From Bartonella apihabitans (GTDB taxonomy: Bacteria; Pseudomonadota; Alphaproteobacteria; Rhizobiales; Rhizobiaceae): DNA of 64,000 bases. A program made the position numbers and the translations under genes. The DNA lies in NCBI RefSeq assembly GCF_030758755.1, contig NZ_CP132387.1:2409001-2473000 (forward strand), given 5' to 3'. This document shows positions 37,921 to 50,059 of this stretch, piece by piece. Position 1 is the stretch's first letter; each line of letters begins with the position of its first letter. The notes below the pieces were generated by a model. It did not search any database and had not been told where the DNA came from. It worked only from the letters and a program-made list of their open reading frames with translations.

Positions 37921-39080
37921 TGGACGAGCCTTTCGGTATTTACGTCCATTGGCCATTTTGTGCCGCCAAATGTCCTTATTGCGACTTCAATTCCTATGTC
38001 CGGTTAAAAGGCGTGGATGAAGACCGTTTTGCCAAAGCTTTTGCAAGAGAGATGGCAACGGTGCGTGAATGGACGGAGCCTCATAAGGCAACGACTGTTT
38101 TTATCGGCGGTGGTACGCCATCGCTGATGTCGCCAAAAACAGTCGAATCACTCTTGAAAAGTATTGATCGTTATTGGCCGATTGTGGACAATGCCGAAAT
38201 CACAATGGAGGCCAATCCTTCGAGCGTCGAGGCCGGGCGTTTTCATGGCTATCGTTCGGCAGGTGTCAACCGGCTTTCCTTGGGCGTTCAATCTTTAAAT
38301 GATGAAGAATTGAAGCGCTTGGGGCGTATTCATAATGTCAAACAGGCACGTTTTGCCATTGGTCTTGCACGCGAGATTTTCCCACGGCTTTCCTTTGACC
38401 TTATTTATGCGCGGCCCCACCAGACATTGCAATCATGGAAAAAAGAGCTGGAAGAAGCAATTGATCTCGCAGCCGACCATCTTTCGCTTTATCAATTGAC
38501 CATTGAAGAAGGGACGGGGTTTGACAGGCTCTATAAAGCCGGAAAACTCAAACTACCCGAGGCGGAATTGAGTGCCGATCTTTATGATCTCACACAGGAA
38601 ATAACCGAAAGTCACGGGCTTCCGGCTTATGAAATATCCAATCATGCGGCCGCCAATGCGCAGTCACAACATAATCTCATTTACTGGCGCTACCAGCAAT
38701 ATGTCGGCATTGGTCCGGGAGCACATGGCAGGTTTCTTCCCGTTTCAAATGTTGATTTTCCGGATAGGCGATTGGTAACGATCACCGAAAAAATTCCCGA
38801 GCGCTGGTTGGAACTCGTTGAAAAACAGGGCCACGGCATTGCGGAAGAAGAACATTTGACAAAAAGCGAGCAGGCAGAAGAAATGTTGCTCATGGGGATG
38901 CGGCTTATCGAGGGGCTTGATCTTGCCCGCTACGAGAAACTGGCAAATCAAGGATTGAACCAGAGCAAAGTTGCCGATCTTCAACAACAAGGCCTTTTAG
39001 AAATGGTGGGCAATAGCCGCATCCGTGCAACCAGAAAAGGCCGCGTGGTTTTAAACCATATTATCAGCGAACTTGCGTGA
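37920..39080 (+). CDS. hemW: HemW-like radical SAM protein (heme chaperone)
   Basis: 386 residues. The radical-SAM cluster CAAKCPYCDF (Cys14, Cys18, Cys21) is followed by the extra HemW cysteine position replaced by FNSY, as is common in HemW. The HNxxYW motif appears as HNLIYW, which helps separate HemW from the coproporphyrinogen oxidase HemN. HemW binds heme and delivers it to membrane enzymes. The ATG overlaps the rdgB stop (TGATG). Confidence 0.93.
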   Translation: MDEPFGIYVHWPFCAAKCPYCDFNSYVRLKGVDEDRFAKAFAREMATVREWTEPHKATTVFIGGGTPSLMSPKTVESLLKSIDRYWPIVDNAEITMEANPSSVEAGRFHGYRSAGVNRLSLGVQSLNDEELKRLGRIHNVKQARFAIGLAREIFPRLSFDLIYARPHQTLQSWKKELEEAIDLAADHLSLYQLTIEEGTGFDRLYKAGKLKLPEAELSADLYDLTQEITESHGLPAYEISNHAAANAQSQHNLIYWRYQQYVGIGPGAHGRFLPVSNVDFPDRRLVTITEKIPERWLELVEKQGHGIAEEEHLTKSEQAEEMLLMGMRLIEGLDLARYEKLANQGLNQSKVADLQQQGLLEMVGNSRIRATRKGRVVLNHIISELA

Positions 39081-39198
39081 GAAATTCTATCCGGTTTTCC
39101 GGATTTGATCGGTTTCTATTTAAAGCAAAATAGAAAATATCACTTTTATAAAAATTGCTTTTGAATTCATAAAGACAAGTTTTGAAAGCGTTCTGGCC

Positions 39199-39606
39199 TT
39201 AAACCTCTTCAAGCTCTACCAATGTTCCATCAAAGTCTTTCGGATGGATGAATAGAACGGGTTTCCCATGTGCGCCGGTTTTAGGATTTCCGTCGCCAAG
39301 AATTCGAATGCCTTCGGCAACAAGTTGGTCGCGCATTTTTAGAATATCATCGACTTCAAAACAGACATGGTGGAGGCCACCATTCGGATTTTTTTCAAGA
39401 AATTTTGCGATTGGTGAATTATCTCCCAACGGGCTCATCAGTTCGAGTTTTGTATTGGGTAGTTCGACGAAAACAATTCTGACACCATGTTCAGGCAAGT
39501 CCTGAACAGGCGAAACATCATTGTTGACAGAACGATAAAGTTCGGCAGCCTGTTCGATATCCGGTACGGCGATTGCGACATGATTCAGTCGGCCAAAGTG
39601 GTACAC
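39199..39606 (-). CDS. mce: methylmalonyl-CoA epimerase
   Basis: Interconverts (S)- and (R)-methylmalonyl-CoA so that the product of propionyl-CoA carboxylase can be used by the mutase. 135 residues of the glyoxalase/VOC fold. Metal ligands are His in LNHVAIAV, His in GGLHHVCFEV and Glu in GTLVELEEV. The start is a GTG with GGGAG seven bases upstream. It lies 42 bp downstream of the mutase, in the same direction, so the two are one transcript. Confidence 0.95.
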   Translation of the reverse strand: MYHFGRLNHVAIAVPDIEQAAELYRSVNNDVSPVQDLPEHGVRIVFVELPNTKLELMSPLGDNSPIAKFLEKNPNGGLHHVCFEVDDILKMRDQLVAEGIRILGDGNPKTGAHGKPVLFIHPKDFDGTLVELEEV

Positions 39607-39648
39607 TGGAAAACTCCCTATTGAGCGAAGAAATATAAACTGGTCTCA

Positions 39649-41787
39649 TCAGATATTACGTAATTTTCCTTGTAAAAGATCAAGGATTCTGCTGGCTGCT
39701 TCGACCACATTGGTTCCGGGGCCAAAAACCGCAGCAACACCATTTTCTTTCAAAAATTCGTAATCCTGCCGGGGCACAACGCCGCCACAAACCACGATAA
39801 TATTGGAATTGCGATTTTGCAACGCTTTGACAAGCTGTGGCAACAGGGTTTTATGACCGGCTGCCAGCGAAGAAACACCGATGAGTTGAACCTTGTTTTC
39901 AATAGCCATTTCTGCTGCTTCTTCCGGTGTCTGGAAAAGTGGTTCGGCAATGATTTCGAATCCCATATCGCCGAATGCCGAAGCAATGACTTTTGCTCCG
40001 CGATCGTGACCATCCTGTCCGAGTTTGGCAATCATAATGCGCGGGCGGTGGTCTGTTGTATCGGTGATATCGCTCAAGCGCTGTTTTAATGTTTTATATT
40101 CGGGCTCGTTCGAAAATGCGTTGCCATAGATGTTTTTGACCACTACAGGTTTTGCCGAATGGTCACCGAAAACTTTGCGCATTGCATCCGATATTTCACC
40201 AACCGTTGCGCGCGCCCGTGCGGCTTCCACTGCGGCTTCAAGCAGGTTACCCTTTCCGTTTCTGGCAATATTTTCCAGATTCTTCAATGTGTCAGTGACT
40301 TTCCGGCTATTGCGGGTTTTTTTGATCTTGTTCAGTCGGGCAATTTGTTGGGCACGGACTTTTGTATTATCAATTTCAAGGATATCGATTTTCTTTTCGT
40401 CATCGGAGCGGAATTTATTAACCCCGACGATAATCTCTTCCCCCTTGTCAACGGCCGCCTGACGGGCGGTTGCCGCTTCTTCGATGAGGCGTTTCGGCAA
40501 GCCGTCAATCACCGCTTTGGTCATGCCGCCCATGGCTTCTATCTTGTCAATGAGAGCGGATGCTTTGTCGACGAGTTCTTTAGTAAGCGTTTCGACATAA
40601 TAGGAACCGGCGAGCGGGTCGACGACCTTGGTAAGGCCCATTTCGTTTTGTAAAATCAATTGTGTATTGCGGGCAATGCGCGCCGAAAATTCGGTAGGTA
40701 ACGCGATCGCCTCGTCAAAAGAATTGGTATGAAGCGATTGTGTTCCGCCCAAAACCGCAGCCAATGCTTCATAAGCGGTACGAACAATATTGTTATACGG
40801 GTCCTGTTCTTGAAGAGAAACACCGGAGGTCTGACAATGTGTGCGCAGCATCAGGGAAGACGCTTTTTTAGGTGAAAATTCATGCATAATGCGCGACCAT
40901 AAAAAACGTGCCGCGCGTAATTTTGCCGCTTCCATGAAAAAATTCATGCCAATGGCAAAGAAAAATGAAAGTCGGCCGGCAAATTGGTCAACATCAAGCC
41001 CTTTTTTAAGGGCTGCACGCACATATTCCCGCCCGTCTGCAAGTGTGAAGGCCAGTTCCTGTACAAGCGTGGCGCCCGCTTCCTGCATATGATAACCGGA
41101 AATGGAAATTGAATTGAAGCGGGGCATTTCATTGGCGGTATATTCGATAATATCGGCAATGATGCGCATAGATGCTTCGGGCGGGTAGATATAGGTATTG
41201 CGTACCATAAATTCTTTGAGAATATCGTTCTGGATTGTTCCTGAAAGATCGCGCCTTGCAACGCCCTGTTCTTCACCCGCCACAATAAAATTGGCAAGAA
41301 TGGGTATGACAGCGCCATTCATCGTCATCGAAACAGACATTTTATCAAGCGGAATACCGTCAAAGAGAATTTTCATATCTTCGACTGAATCGATCGCAAC
41401 ACCGGCTTTTCCAACATCTCCCACGACACGCGGATGATCGGAGTCATATCCGCGATGAGTGGCAAGATCAAAAGCGACCGAAAGGCCTTTTTGCCCGCTC
41501 GCAAGGGCTTTCTTATAAAAGATATTCGATTCTTCGGCGGTGGAGAAACCGGCATATTGGCGGATTGTCCACGGCCTTCCGGTATACATTGTCGCTCTGG
41601 GGCCACGCAAAAACGGGTCTAGCCCTGGTAATGTGTCTAAAAGATCGTCGTGAGCGAGATCCTCTTTTGTATAAAGCGGTTTGACATCAATGCCCTCGGC
41701 TGTGTGCCAAACAAGCGTGTCGGGAGAAGCCTTAAGCTCCTTTTCAGCAAGTTTTTTCCACTCGCTTATATCTCCTTTTCCGGCCAT
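39649..41787 (-). CDS. scpA: methylmalonyl-CoA mutase (adenosylcobalamin-dependent)
   Basis: Converts (R)-methylmalonyl-CoA to succinyl-CoA. A single 712-residue chain: an N-terminal TIM barrel ([25 protein letters not shown]) and a C-terminal B12 domain with DGHDRGAK, the DxHxxG motif that ligates cobalt. The family's single-subunit form (ScpA/MCM large-chain type) is complete. It is 2 bp from the pccA end and precedes mce, so pccA-mutase-mce form an operon. It needs adenosylcobalamin, and the only adenosyltransferase in the window is frameshifted. Confidence 0.96.
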   Translation of the reverse strand: MAGKGDISEWKKLAEKELKASPDTLVWHTAEGIDVKPLYTKEDLAHDDLLDTLPGLDPFLRGPRATMYTGRPWTIRQYAGFSTAEESNIFYKKALASGQKGLSVAFDLATHRGYDSDHPRVVGDVGKAGVAIDSVEDMKILFDGIPLDKMSVSMTMNGAVIPILANFIVAGEEQGVARRDLSGTIQNDILKEFMVRNTYIYPPEASMRIIADIIEYTANEMPRFNSISISGYHMQEAGATLVQELAFTLADGREYVRAALKKGLDVDQFAGRLSFFFAIGMNFFMEAAKLRAARFLWSRIMHEFSPKKASSLMLRTHCQTSGVSLQEQDPYNNIVRTAYEALAAVLGGTQSLHTNSFDEAIALPTEFSARIARNTQLILQNEMGLTKVVDPLAGSYYVETLTKELVDKASALIDKIEAMGGMTKAVIDGLPKRLIEEAATARQAAVDKGEEIIVGVNKFRSDDEKKIDILEIDNTKVRAQQIARLNKIKKTRNSRKVTDTLKNLENIARNGKGNLLEAAVEAARARATVGEISDAMRKVFGDHSAKPVVVKNIYGNAFSNEPEYKTLKQRLSDITDTTDHRPRIMIAKLGQDGHDRGAKVIASAFGDMGFEIIAEPLFQTPEEAAEMAIENKVQLIGVSSLAAGHKTLLPQLVKALQNRNSNIIVVCGGVVPRQDYEFLKENGVAAVFGPGTNVVEAASRILDLLQGKLRNI

Positions 41788-41789
41788 GT

Positions 41790-43796
41790 CTATTCGAACT
41801 CCATGATGGTTTCGTCAACACCGAGACTTTGTCCGACTTTCACCGAAATCTCGCCAATTTTGCTTTTCTTTTCCGACCTCAGCATATTTTCCATTTTCAT
41901 CGCTTCAACGATCGCAAGAGGTTGGCCGATTTCGACTTCATCGCCTTTTTTGACAAAAATCGCGGTAATGACGCCGGGCATCGGGCATAACAACATTTTG
42001 GATGTATCAGGCGGCAGTTTTTTCGGCATGAGTGCTGCAAGGGCAGCAATATTGGGTTCCCTGACATGGGCAATTGCGTCGATACCACCGTGGCGCAATC
42101 TTATGGATGTTCCCTTGACGTCGACCTTCACAACCATGTTTGACAGATCGGAAACAGAAAATTGACAAATAGTCATGCCGGGTAGCCAATGGCTTTCAAG
42201 GGTAATTTGTTCTCCATCGGCAAATTCCAATTTGGCTCCGGCTTTATCAACCTCAATAACCAAAGGAAAAGACTGGTCGAAGATCGACACGACCCATTCA
42301 TTTTTTACAATACGCCGGTGGTTGTCGAGCGTGCCGGAAATCATGGCCGCCCGTTCTTGCAATTTCCAATTGATAAATGCGGCAATAGCTGCAAAGGAAC
42401 GCGCTTCATCCGGCGTTGGCGAGACGCCATGAAAGCCATCGGGAAATTCTTCCGCAATATAGGCGGTGGTTAATTTTCCTTCCTGAAAGCGTTTTTGCCG
42501 CATAACAGCCGAAAGAAAAGGCAAATTGTTTCCGATGCCTTCAAGTTCGAAACTATCGAGCGCTTCTTGCATGGCTTGAATTGCCATTTGGCGATTTTTT
42601 CCCCATGTAACGAGTTTCGAAATCATCGGGTCATAATAGATCGAGATTTCTCCCCCTTCATAAACGCCGCCATCATTACGGATTCTTGTTTCATCATTGT
42701 CATCGGTTGCAACGGGCGGATTATAACGGGTCAGTCTTCCGGTCGAGGGGAGGAAATTCCGATAGGGATCCTCGGCATAAAGGCGGCATTCCAACGCCCA
42801 GCCATTCCGTTTGACGTCATTTTGGGAAAGCGGCAAAGCTTCACCGTCGGCAATACGGATCATCAGTTCGACAAGGTCAAGTCCGGTAATCATTTCGGTG
42901 ACCGGATGTTCAACCTGCAAGCGGGTGTTCATTTCCAAAAAATAGAAATTCCGCTTGCCATCAACGATAAATTCTACCGTACCGGCGGAGTGATAATTGA
43001 CAGCACGGGCGAGAGCAACCGCTTGTTCTCCCATGGCTTTGCGGGTTTTTTCGTCAAGAAAAGGAGAGGGAGCTTCTTCAATCACCTTCTGGTTGCGCCG
43101 CTGGATGGAACATTCTCTTTCATTGAGATAGATAATGTCGCCATGCTTGTCGCCCATGATCTGGATTTCGATATGGCGCGGTTCACTCACAAATTTTTCG
43201 ATAAAAATACGGTCGTCTCCGAAGGATGATTTGGCTTCATTCTTCGATGCTTGAAATCCTTCTCTTGCTTCTTCATCACTCCATGCAATGCGCATGCCTT
43301 TGCCACCACCACCGGCAGAGGCTTTAATCATGACCGGATAGCCGATTTCACGCGCGATTTTTACAGCATGATCTGCATCATCAATGAGCCCCATATGTCC
43401 GGGAACAGTCGAAACACCGGCTTCCGCTGCCAATTTTTTGGAAGTAATCTTGTCCCCCATAGCGCGCATGGCATTTGCCGGTGGCCCGATCAATATAATC
43501 CCTTCCTGTTCCAGACGATCGGCAAAAACAGGATTTTCCGACAAAAAGCCATAGCCCGGATGAACTGCATCGGCATTGCTTTGTTTGACTGCAGCAATGA
43601 TTTTTTCGATGTCGAGATAAGATTGGGATGAAGGCGAGGCGCCAATATGAATAGCCTCATCGGCTTGGCGGACATGAAGAGCATTGGCATCGGCATCCGA
43701 ATAGACAGCAACCGTTTTGATGCCCATTTGTTTTGCTGTACGAATGACGCGACAAGCGATTTCGCCACGATTGGCAATCAGGATTTTTTTAATCAT
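41790..43796 (-). CDS. pccA: propionyl-CoA carboxylase biotin-carrier/carboxylase subunit alpha
   Basis: Carboxylates biotin with ATP and bicarbonate for PccB. 668 residues: biotin carboxylase domain from [21 protein letters not shown] through the ATP-grasp loop [12 protein letters not shown], a linker BT domain, and a C-terminal biotinyl domain with EAMKMENML, where the Lys carries biotin. The size and linker fit PCC rather than short AccC. The open frame begins four codons earlier. It lies 8 bp from the pccB end. Confidence 0.95.
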   Translation of the reverse strand: MIKKILIANRGEIACRVIRTAKQMGIKTVAVYSDADANALHVRQADEAIHIGASPSSQSYLDIEKIIAAVKQSNADAVHPGYGFLSENPVFADRLEQEGIILIGPPANAMRAMGDKITSKKLAAEAGVSTVPGHMGLIDDADHAVKIAREIGYPVMIKASAGGGGKGMRIAWSDEEAREGFQASKNEAKSSFGDDRIFIEKFVSEPRHIEIQIMGDKHGDIIYLNERECSIQRRNQKVIEEAPSPFLDEKTRKAMGEQAVALARAVNYHSAGTVEFIVDGKRNFYFLEMNTRLQVEHPVTEMITGLDLVELMIRIADGEALPLSQNDVKRNGWALECRLYAEDPYRNFLPSTGRLTRYNPPVATDDNDETRIRNDGGVYEGGEISIYYDPMISKLVTWGKNRQMAIQAMQEALDSFELEGIGNNLPFLSAVMRQKRFQEGKLTTAYIAEEFPDGFHGVSPTPDEARSFAAIAAFINWKLQERAAMISGTLDNHRRIVKNEWVVSIFDQSFPLVIEVDKAGAKLEFADGEQITLESHWLPGMTICQFSVSDLSNMVVKVDVKGTSIRLRHGGIDAIAHVREPNIAALAALMPKKLPPDTSKMLLCPMPGVITAIFVKKGDEVEIGQPLAIVEAMKMENMLRSEKKSKIGEISVKVGQSLGVDETIMEFE

Positions 43797-43804
43797 TTGA
43801 AGCC

Positions 43805-45336
43805 TCAAAGCGGGATAGTGTCATGTTTGCGATCACGATTTTCGACTTTTTTATTGCGAAGGGCGGCAAATGCCCGCGCCACTCTCTTGCGGGTGGAATG
43901 AGGCATAATCACTTCGTCAATAAAACCGCGCTCGGCAGCAATAAAAGGATTGGCAAAACGTTTTTCATATTCTTGCGTCAGGCGGGCAATCTCCTCTTTG
44001 TCATCAAGATGTGACCGGTGGAGAATTTCCGTGGCCCTTTTGCTCCCATGACAGCAATTTCCGCCGTAGGCCAGGCATAGTTGACATCCGCGCCAATGTG
44101 TTTTGATGCCATCACGTCATAGGCGCCGCCATAGGCTTTCCGGGTAATAACCGTCACCATCGGAACGGTTGCCTCGCTATAAGCAAAGAGCAATTTCGAG
44201 CCGTGAATAATAACGCCGTTATATTCCTGCGAAGTACCGGGCAGGAATCCTGGAACATCGACAAGTGTCAGGATCGGAATATTGAAAGCGTCACAGAAGC
44301 GTACAAAGCGTGCACCTTTGCGGGCAGTGTCAATATCAAGACACCCTGCAAGCACCATTGGCTGGTTTGCAACAACACCGATCGTGCGTCCTTCAATACG
44401 GATAAAACCGGTTATGAGATTTTTTGCAAAATTCTCTTTGATCTCGAAAAACGAGCCCTCATCGGCAACACTCAAGATAAGCTCTTTCATGTCGTAGGGC
44501 TTTGTGGATGAATCGGGAATGAGCGTATCAAGCTTCATATCAAGCCGTTCGGTATCATCGTAAAAAGGCCGCACAGGCGGCTTTTCTTTGCTGTTTAACG
44601 GCAAATAGTCGAAAAGCAACCGGATATTTTCCAGTGCTTCAATATCATTTTCAAAAGCCCCGTCAGCAACGGAAGACTTTTTGGTGTGGGTTGTTGCTCC
44701 ACCCAATTCTTCGGCAGTGACAATTTCATTGGTGACGGTTTTTACCACATCGGGTCCAGTGACAAACATATAGGATGAGTCACGAACCATAAAAATAAAA
44801 TCGGTCATTGCCGGTGAATAGACGGCTCCACCGGCACAAGGTCCCATGATAACGGAAATTTGTGGTATCACACCTGAAGCTTCGACATTGCGACGGAAAA
44901 CTTCGGCGTAACCTGCAAGCGAGGCAACACCTTCCTGAATGCGTGCACCACCGGAATCATTAAGGCCGATAACCGGCGCACCATTGCGCGCAGCCATATC
45001 CATGATTTTGCAAATTTTTTGCGCATGGGTTTCAGAGAGCGAACCGCCAAGAACGGTAAAATCCTGAGAAAAAACGTAAACCTGTCGGCCGTTGATTGTT
45101 CCCCAGCCGGTAACCACGCCATCGCCCGCGTATTTTTGATTTTCCATGCCGAAGTCGGTACAACGGTGATTGACGAACATGTCATATTCTTCAAAAGAAC
45201 CGGCATCGAGAAGAACCTCTATGCGTTCGCGCGCCGTGAGTTTGCCTTTTTTATGTTGAGCTTCTATGCGACGCTCGCCGCCGCCAAGGCGGGCACTTTG
45301 GCGTCGTTCTTCCAATTGTTGCAATGTTGCAAGCAT
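43805..45336 (-). pseudogene. pccB: propionyl-CoA carboxylase subunit beta, frameshifted near the C-terminus
   Basis: Carboxyltransferase that moves CO2 from biotin to propionyl-CoA. The frame from 45336 ([20 protein letters not shown], behind GAGGGAGA) is normal up to [10 protein letters not shown], then reads [18 protein letters not shown] and stops at 43978. The expected ending, [21 protein letters not shown] to VENRDRKHDTIPL, lies in another frame with its stop at 43805. One extra C in the CCC at 44035-44037 restores it. The lost part contains the end of the conserved carboxyltransferase domain, so a real lesion would probably inactivate the enzyme. A sequence error is more likely. Confidence 0.92.
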
Positions 45337-45611
45337 TGTTTCTCCCTCGGTTTTCAAAAATCGCTAAAGCGCATCCCTTTATGGTTTTTTGTGATGCTGT
45401 TATGCGAGGAATAGATACCGAAAAAAAAGAAAAGGCGCGTTTTCTCTTTCCGCAGCCTTTTCTTTTCCTCCCACATGTATTCGATCAATAAAGGCGAAGC
45501 CTTTTTCCTCCACAATTCAAAGCTATCACAGCGAAAAAAATAATAAAGCTTGATCGTGTGCGAATGCATAAGTTATAAAAATGCAAATTGTAAATTGCGA
45601 AATTGTGAAAA

Positions 45612-47030
45612 ATGGCTATCGGGAAACTTTATATCGGGCGGAGAGTACGCAAATTGCGGGAAGACCAGCAATTGACGCAAGCCCATTTTGCCGAGCGTAT
45701 CGGCATTTCTACCTCATATCTCAATCAGATCGAAAATAACCAGCGGCCAGTTTCAGCTGCTGTTCTCCTTTCTTTGGCTGAAAAATTCCATATCGATATT
45801 TCCAGTCTTTCTTCCGGCGAGGATGACCGTTTGTTGTCGGCTTTGAGTGAAACTTTGAGCGATCCGCTATTTAGAAATAATCGGGCAGGCATGCAGGAAT
45901 TAAGGCTTATTACGCAAAATGCGCCGGGTCTTGCGCGTGCACTTATTACGTGTCATCAGGCCTATCGGCTGGCTTCCGAACAATTGGCAAGTACCGATGG
46001 CCGGTTACAGGCAAGTGGCCTCACGGAAGTTTTACCTTATGAAGAGGTGCGAGACTTTTTCCATTTTGTCGATAATTATATCGACGATCTCGACCGGAGC
46101 GCCGAATGGCTCGCCGCCGAAATCGGTATCGGTGAAAATGACAATCATTCCGCCATTATCCAGCGACTTGAAGAACGCCATCAAGTTCTCGTACGCTGGG
46201 GCACAGACGATAATGGCATGGTTCGTCAATTTGACCCCAAGAGCCGCGTTTTGACGCTAAATCCTTATGTCGCGCCACAGCAACGCACGTTCCAACTGGC
46301 GGTCCAGCTTGCACAGTTTGAAGCGGATTCACTTTGCGACGAGATTATCAAAAAAGCCTCATTCAAATCGGAAGAAGCCAACGAGATTTGCCGCATCGGA
46401 CTTTACAACTATTTCGCCGGTGCACTGGTTTTGCCCTATAAACCTTTTTTGCGCACCGCCAATTTGTTACGTCATGATATCGAATTGCTCGCTGCCCGTT
46501 TTAGTGTGTCATTGGAACAGGTTTGCCACCGGCTTTCGACCTTGCAACGCCCCGGTGAAAAAGGGGTGCCGATTTTCTTCGCCCGCATTGATCGCGCCGG
46601 CAATATAACCAAACGGCACAGCGCCGTGAAATTGCAATTTGGCCGCTATGGTGCGGCTTGTCCTGTCTGGAATGCCCATCAGGCCTTTGAAACTCCCGGA
46701 AATATCATACGACAACTTGCCGAAACGCCCGATGGCGTGCGTTATCTTTGTCTGGCTGTACAGGTAGTAAAACGGAACGGTGGCTATCACAGTCCGCATC
46801 CCCATTATGCTCTGGCTTTCGGTTGCGAAATATCGAATGCTTCGCAATTTGTTTATGCCGATGGTCTTAACCTCGAAAATAACGCAGCTTACGAGCCGAT
46901 AGGTATTTCATGCCGGATTTGTTCGCGGACTGCTTGTCCTAGTCGGGCAGCTCCACCGCTCAAGCATAAGCTGTCGGTCAATTATAATGAGCGCGATGTG
47001 TTGCCTTATAGATTGGAACAAATCGGCTAA
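45612..47030 (+). CDS. pccR: short-chain fatty acyl-CoA regulator (ScfR/PccR family)
   Basis: 472 residues. The N-terminal XRE-type helix-turn-helix (RVRKLREDQQLTQAHFAERIGISTSYLNQIENNQRPVS) is followed by an IrrE/ImmA-like segment and a C-terminal domain with the Cys cluster GISCRICSRTACPSR. This is the ScfR layout; in Rhodobacter PccR activates propionyl-CoA carboxylase genes in response to short acyl-CoAs. It is divergent from pccB, with 275 bp between the two starts, which fits control of the propionate operon. The ribosome site is weak. Confidence 0.9.
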   Translation: MAIGKLYIGRRVRKLREDQQLTQAHFAERIGISTSYLNQIENNQRPVSAAVLLSLAEKFHIDISSLSSGEDDRLLSALSETLSDPLFRNNRAGMQELRLITQNAPGLARALITCHQAYRLASEQLASTDGRLQASGLTEVLPYEEVRDFFHFVDNYIDDLDRSAEWLAAEIGIGENDNHSAIIQRLEERHQVLVRWGTDDNGMVRQFDPKSRVLTLNPYVAPQQRTFQLAVQLAQFEADSLCDEIIKKASFKSEEANEICRIGLYNYFAGALVLPYKPFLRTANLLRHDIELLAARFSVSLEQVCHRLSTLQRPGEKGVPIFFARIDRAGNITKRHSAVKLQFGRYGAACPVWNAHQAFETPGNIIRQLAETPDGVRYLCLAVQVVKRNGGYHSPHPHYALAFGCEISNASQFVYADGLNLENNAAYEPIGISCRICSRTACPSRAAPPLKHKLSVNYNERDVLPYRLEQIG

Positions 47031-47608
47031 ACTTGAAGTCAATTTATGGTGCTTTTGACAGGTTCAGCTTAAAAAAGCGGAACCGGCTGAATATGCTTGC
47101 TTTGGTCGTTTCAGAAAAATTGTTTTGAAGAAACGACGGTTCGGACGGGTTAAACAGAGTTTTAGAGTTTGCCCGTTGATTTTAATGCAAGAATAAACAA
47201 GTCGGACGTTCGAGCAGTTTTTGATCAATAAGGATGACAGTTGCGGCAATAAGCTGATTGATCGAAAGATTATGAAGGGAGAGATATATCTCCCTCGTAT
47301 TGTTAGCTCATATCATGCGCAAGGCATTAACTTTTCCGCACCGCATCTGGTATTTCTTTCCCCGCTGCATTTCGCATTTCCGAGTTTTAAAATACATGAA
47401 ACCGGTGCTGCTGCTTGTTGACATTTTATAGGTGCATAGCCGGAAATAGCATAGTGAACCGTTAAAACCGGCCTTGGAAGTTATAAAGCGAGAGTGTGAA
47501 TCTAATCATTTGAATGGTCATTCACACCCCCGATGATTTTCTAGTCAATTACGTGCCGTTGAAGGGTTAAAAAGCCCGATCAACCGGCTTTTCGAAATCG
47601 GATAACGG
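47031..47608. other. intergenic region with inverted repeats, no clear gene
   Basis: No supported gene. GTGTGAAT (47494-47501) and ATTCACAC (47520-47527) form an 8-bp inverted repeat, and GGGAGA-GATATA-TCTCCC at 47278-47295 is a small hairpin. A short open frame around 47221-47421 has no recognisable product. Confidence 0.4.
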
Positions 47609-48598
<990 letters not shown>

Positions 48599-48748
48599 GC
48601 TGAAACTCCTCTTAATTTTTTCGTGCGTTCAGGTTTTTAACGTATTTTGCTGTTGCCAAAGTTTTAGAGGAATATTTATTGTTTGTTTATACTATTTAAT
48701 TCGCTAAATATGATCTAAAAATTAGAACAATTGAAGGGCACGGGATTT

Positions 48749-49639
48749 ATGGACAGGCAACAACTCTCCCATTTGCTCATTTTCGAGACAGTGGTGGAAG
48801 AAGGTAGTTTCCGGACAGCGGCAAAAAGACTGAATATTGCGCCGTCTGCGGTATCTTATGCCATCGGAAAACTGGAAGAAAGTCTGGGTGTCCAACTTTT
48901 CAACCGTACAACGCGCAGTCTTGGCTTGAGCGAAGCAGGCAAGGTTCTTATGCACGAAACCGCTTCTGCTCTTAGAGTGATCGAGGATGGTTTTAATGCC
49001 GCCAAAGCAACCCATAACAAAATATCGGGTTTGTTGCGCATAAATACCGGCTATTCGGCAGCCAAGTTTGTGATCGCGCCCTATTTGGGGGCATTCAGTG
49101 AAGCTTATCCCGATATTACCCTTGATCTCGTCATCGACAATCGTTTTGTTGATATTGTCAAATCGGGTTATGACGCGGGCATCCGTATCCATGAACAAGT
49201 TGAGAAGGATATGGTCGCGGCAAAAATAGGGGGAGATTTGAAAAGCGTTCTCGTGGCAACGCCAAAATATTTCGAAACACATCCGGCTCCCCGCCATCCG
49301 ACCGATCTGAAAAATCATAAAGCAATTTTATACCGGTTTAACGAAAAGCGTACTTATGTTTGGGAATTTGAAAAGGGGCGGAAAAAATATACAGTCACAC
49401 CACCGGAACAACTTATTCTCAACAATCATCAATTGGTGGTTGATGCGGTGCTTCAAAATGCCGGACTTGCCTATGTTTTCGAAAATTATGTAAGGGACGC
49501 AATCAAGGACGGTAAGCTTATCAAAGTGATGGAAGATTGGACGCCACCTTTTCCCGGATTTTATATCTATTATCCGCAACAAAAAATGCGTGCAGCGCTA
49601 CGTGCTTTTATCGATTTTTTTATTGCGCATAATCGTTGA
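48749..49639 (+). CDS. LysR family transcriptional regulator
   Basis: 297 residues. The N-terminal winged helix-turn-helix reads LSHLLIFETVVEEGSFRTAAKRLNIAPSAVSYAIGKLEESLGVQLFNRTTRSLGLSEAG, typical of the group close to DmlR/AaeR-like regulators. The C-terminal part is a periplasmic-binding-type effector domain. I use the ATG at 48749; a TTG at 48731 is also open. It is divergent from the aldo/keto reductase and probably regulates it. Confidence 0.92.
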   Translation: MDRQQLSHLLIFETVVEEGSFRTAAKRLNIAPSAVSYAIGKLEESLGVQLFNRTTRSLGLSEAGKVLMHETASALRVIEDGFNAAKATHNKISGLLRINTGYSAAKFVIAPYLGAFSEAYPDITLDLVIDNRFVDIVKSGYDAGIRIHEQVEKDMVAAKIGGDLKSVLVATPKYFETHPAPRHPTDLKNHKAILYRFNEKRTYVWEFEKGRKKYTVTPPEQLILNNHQLVVDAVLQNAGLAYVFENYVRDAIKDGKLIKVMEDWTPPFPGFYIYYPQQKMRAALRAFIDFFIAHNR

Positions 49640-50059
49640 TACGACATGTCTTAAAACTCTGAACGATTAAAAATTTAAATATTATAACCGTCGCGATGAC
49701 AATCTTCGATGATGATTTAAAAGTTATGGGCAACAGTTTTGATTGCAACAGGATGTCCACCAAGACATCAAAAAAATTGTTCAATCAAAATTTGTTCGAT
49801 CAAGTGTCACTATTTGCCGGTCATTTATAGTCGCAGATTTTTTGGTCATGACGAAAAGGAATTGAAATGGCAAACCGCCCGTCGGTTTTGATCAATTGAG
49901 ACGAGCGTGTCCAAAAACGTTTTAGACAAATTCCGTTCCTGAATTTTTGGCAAAATCTAACGCATGTTTGCGGTTCAAAGAGATAAAAGAGAAGGTAACC
50001 ATCGGGATTACCTTCTCTTTTTTCATTTTAATGAAGCCTGTTTAATTGACGTTTTATCA
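49640..50059. other. intergenic region holding a strong terminator
   Basis: No gene is seen. TCCAAAAACG near 49909 weakly recalls the palindromic repeat at 3.4 kb. The only strong signal is the terminator at 49985-50021. Confidence 0.5.
49985..50021. terminator. bidirectional terminator beyond prpE
   Basis: A 14-bp inverted repeat AAAAGAGAAGGTAA / TTACCTTCTCTTTT around a 9-base loop, with A and T tracts on the two sides. It lies 38 bp past the prpE stop and also faces the LysR gene. Confidence 0.88.

Noticed and set aside
42495..43229. Long open frame (244 codons) opposite pccA
   Set aside because: It lies fully antisense to a conserved gene, has no recognisable domain or ribosome site, and follows the codon bias of the sense frame.
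47221..47421. 66-codon frame after pccR
   Set aside because: No ribosome site, no recognisable product and no conserved composition.
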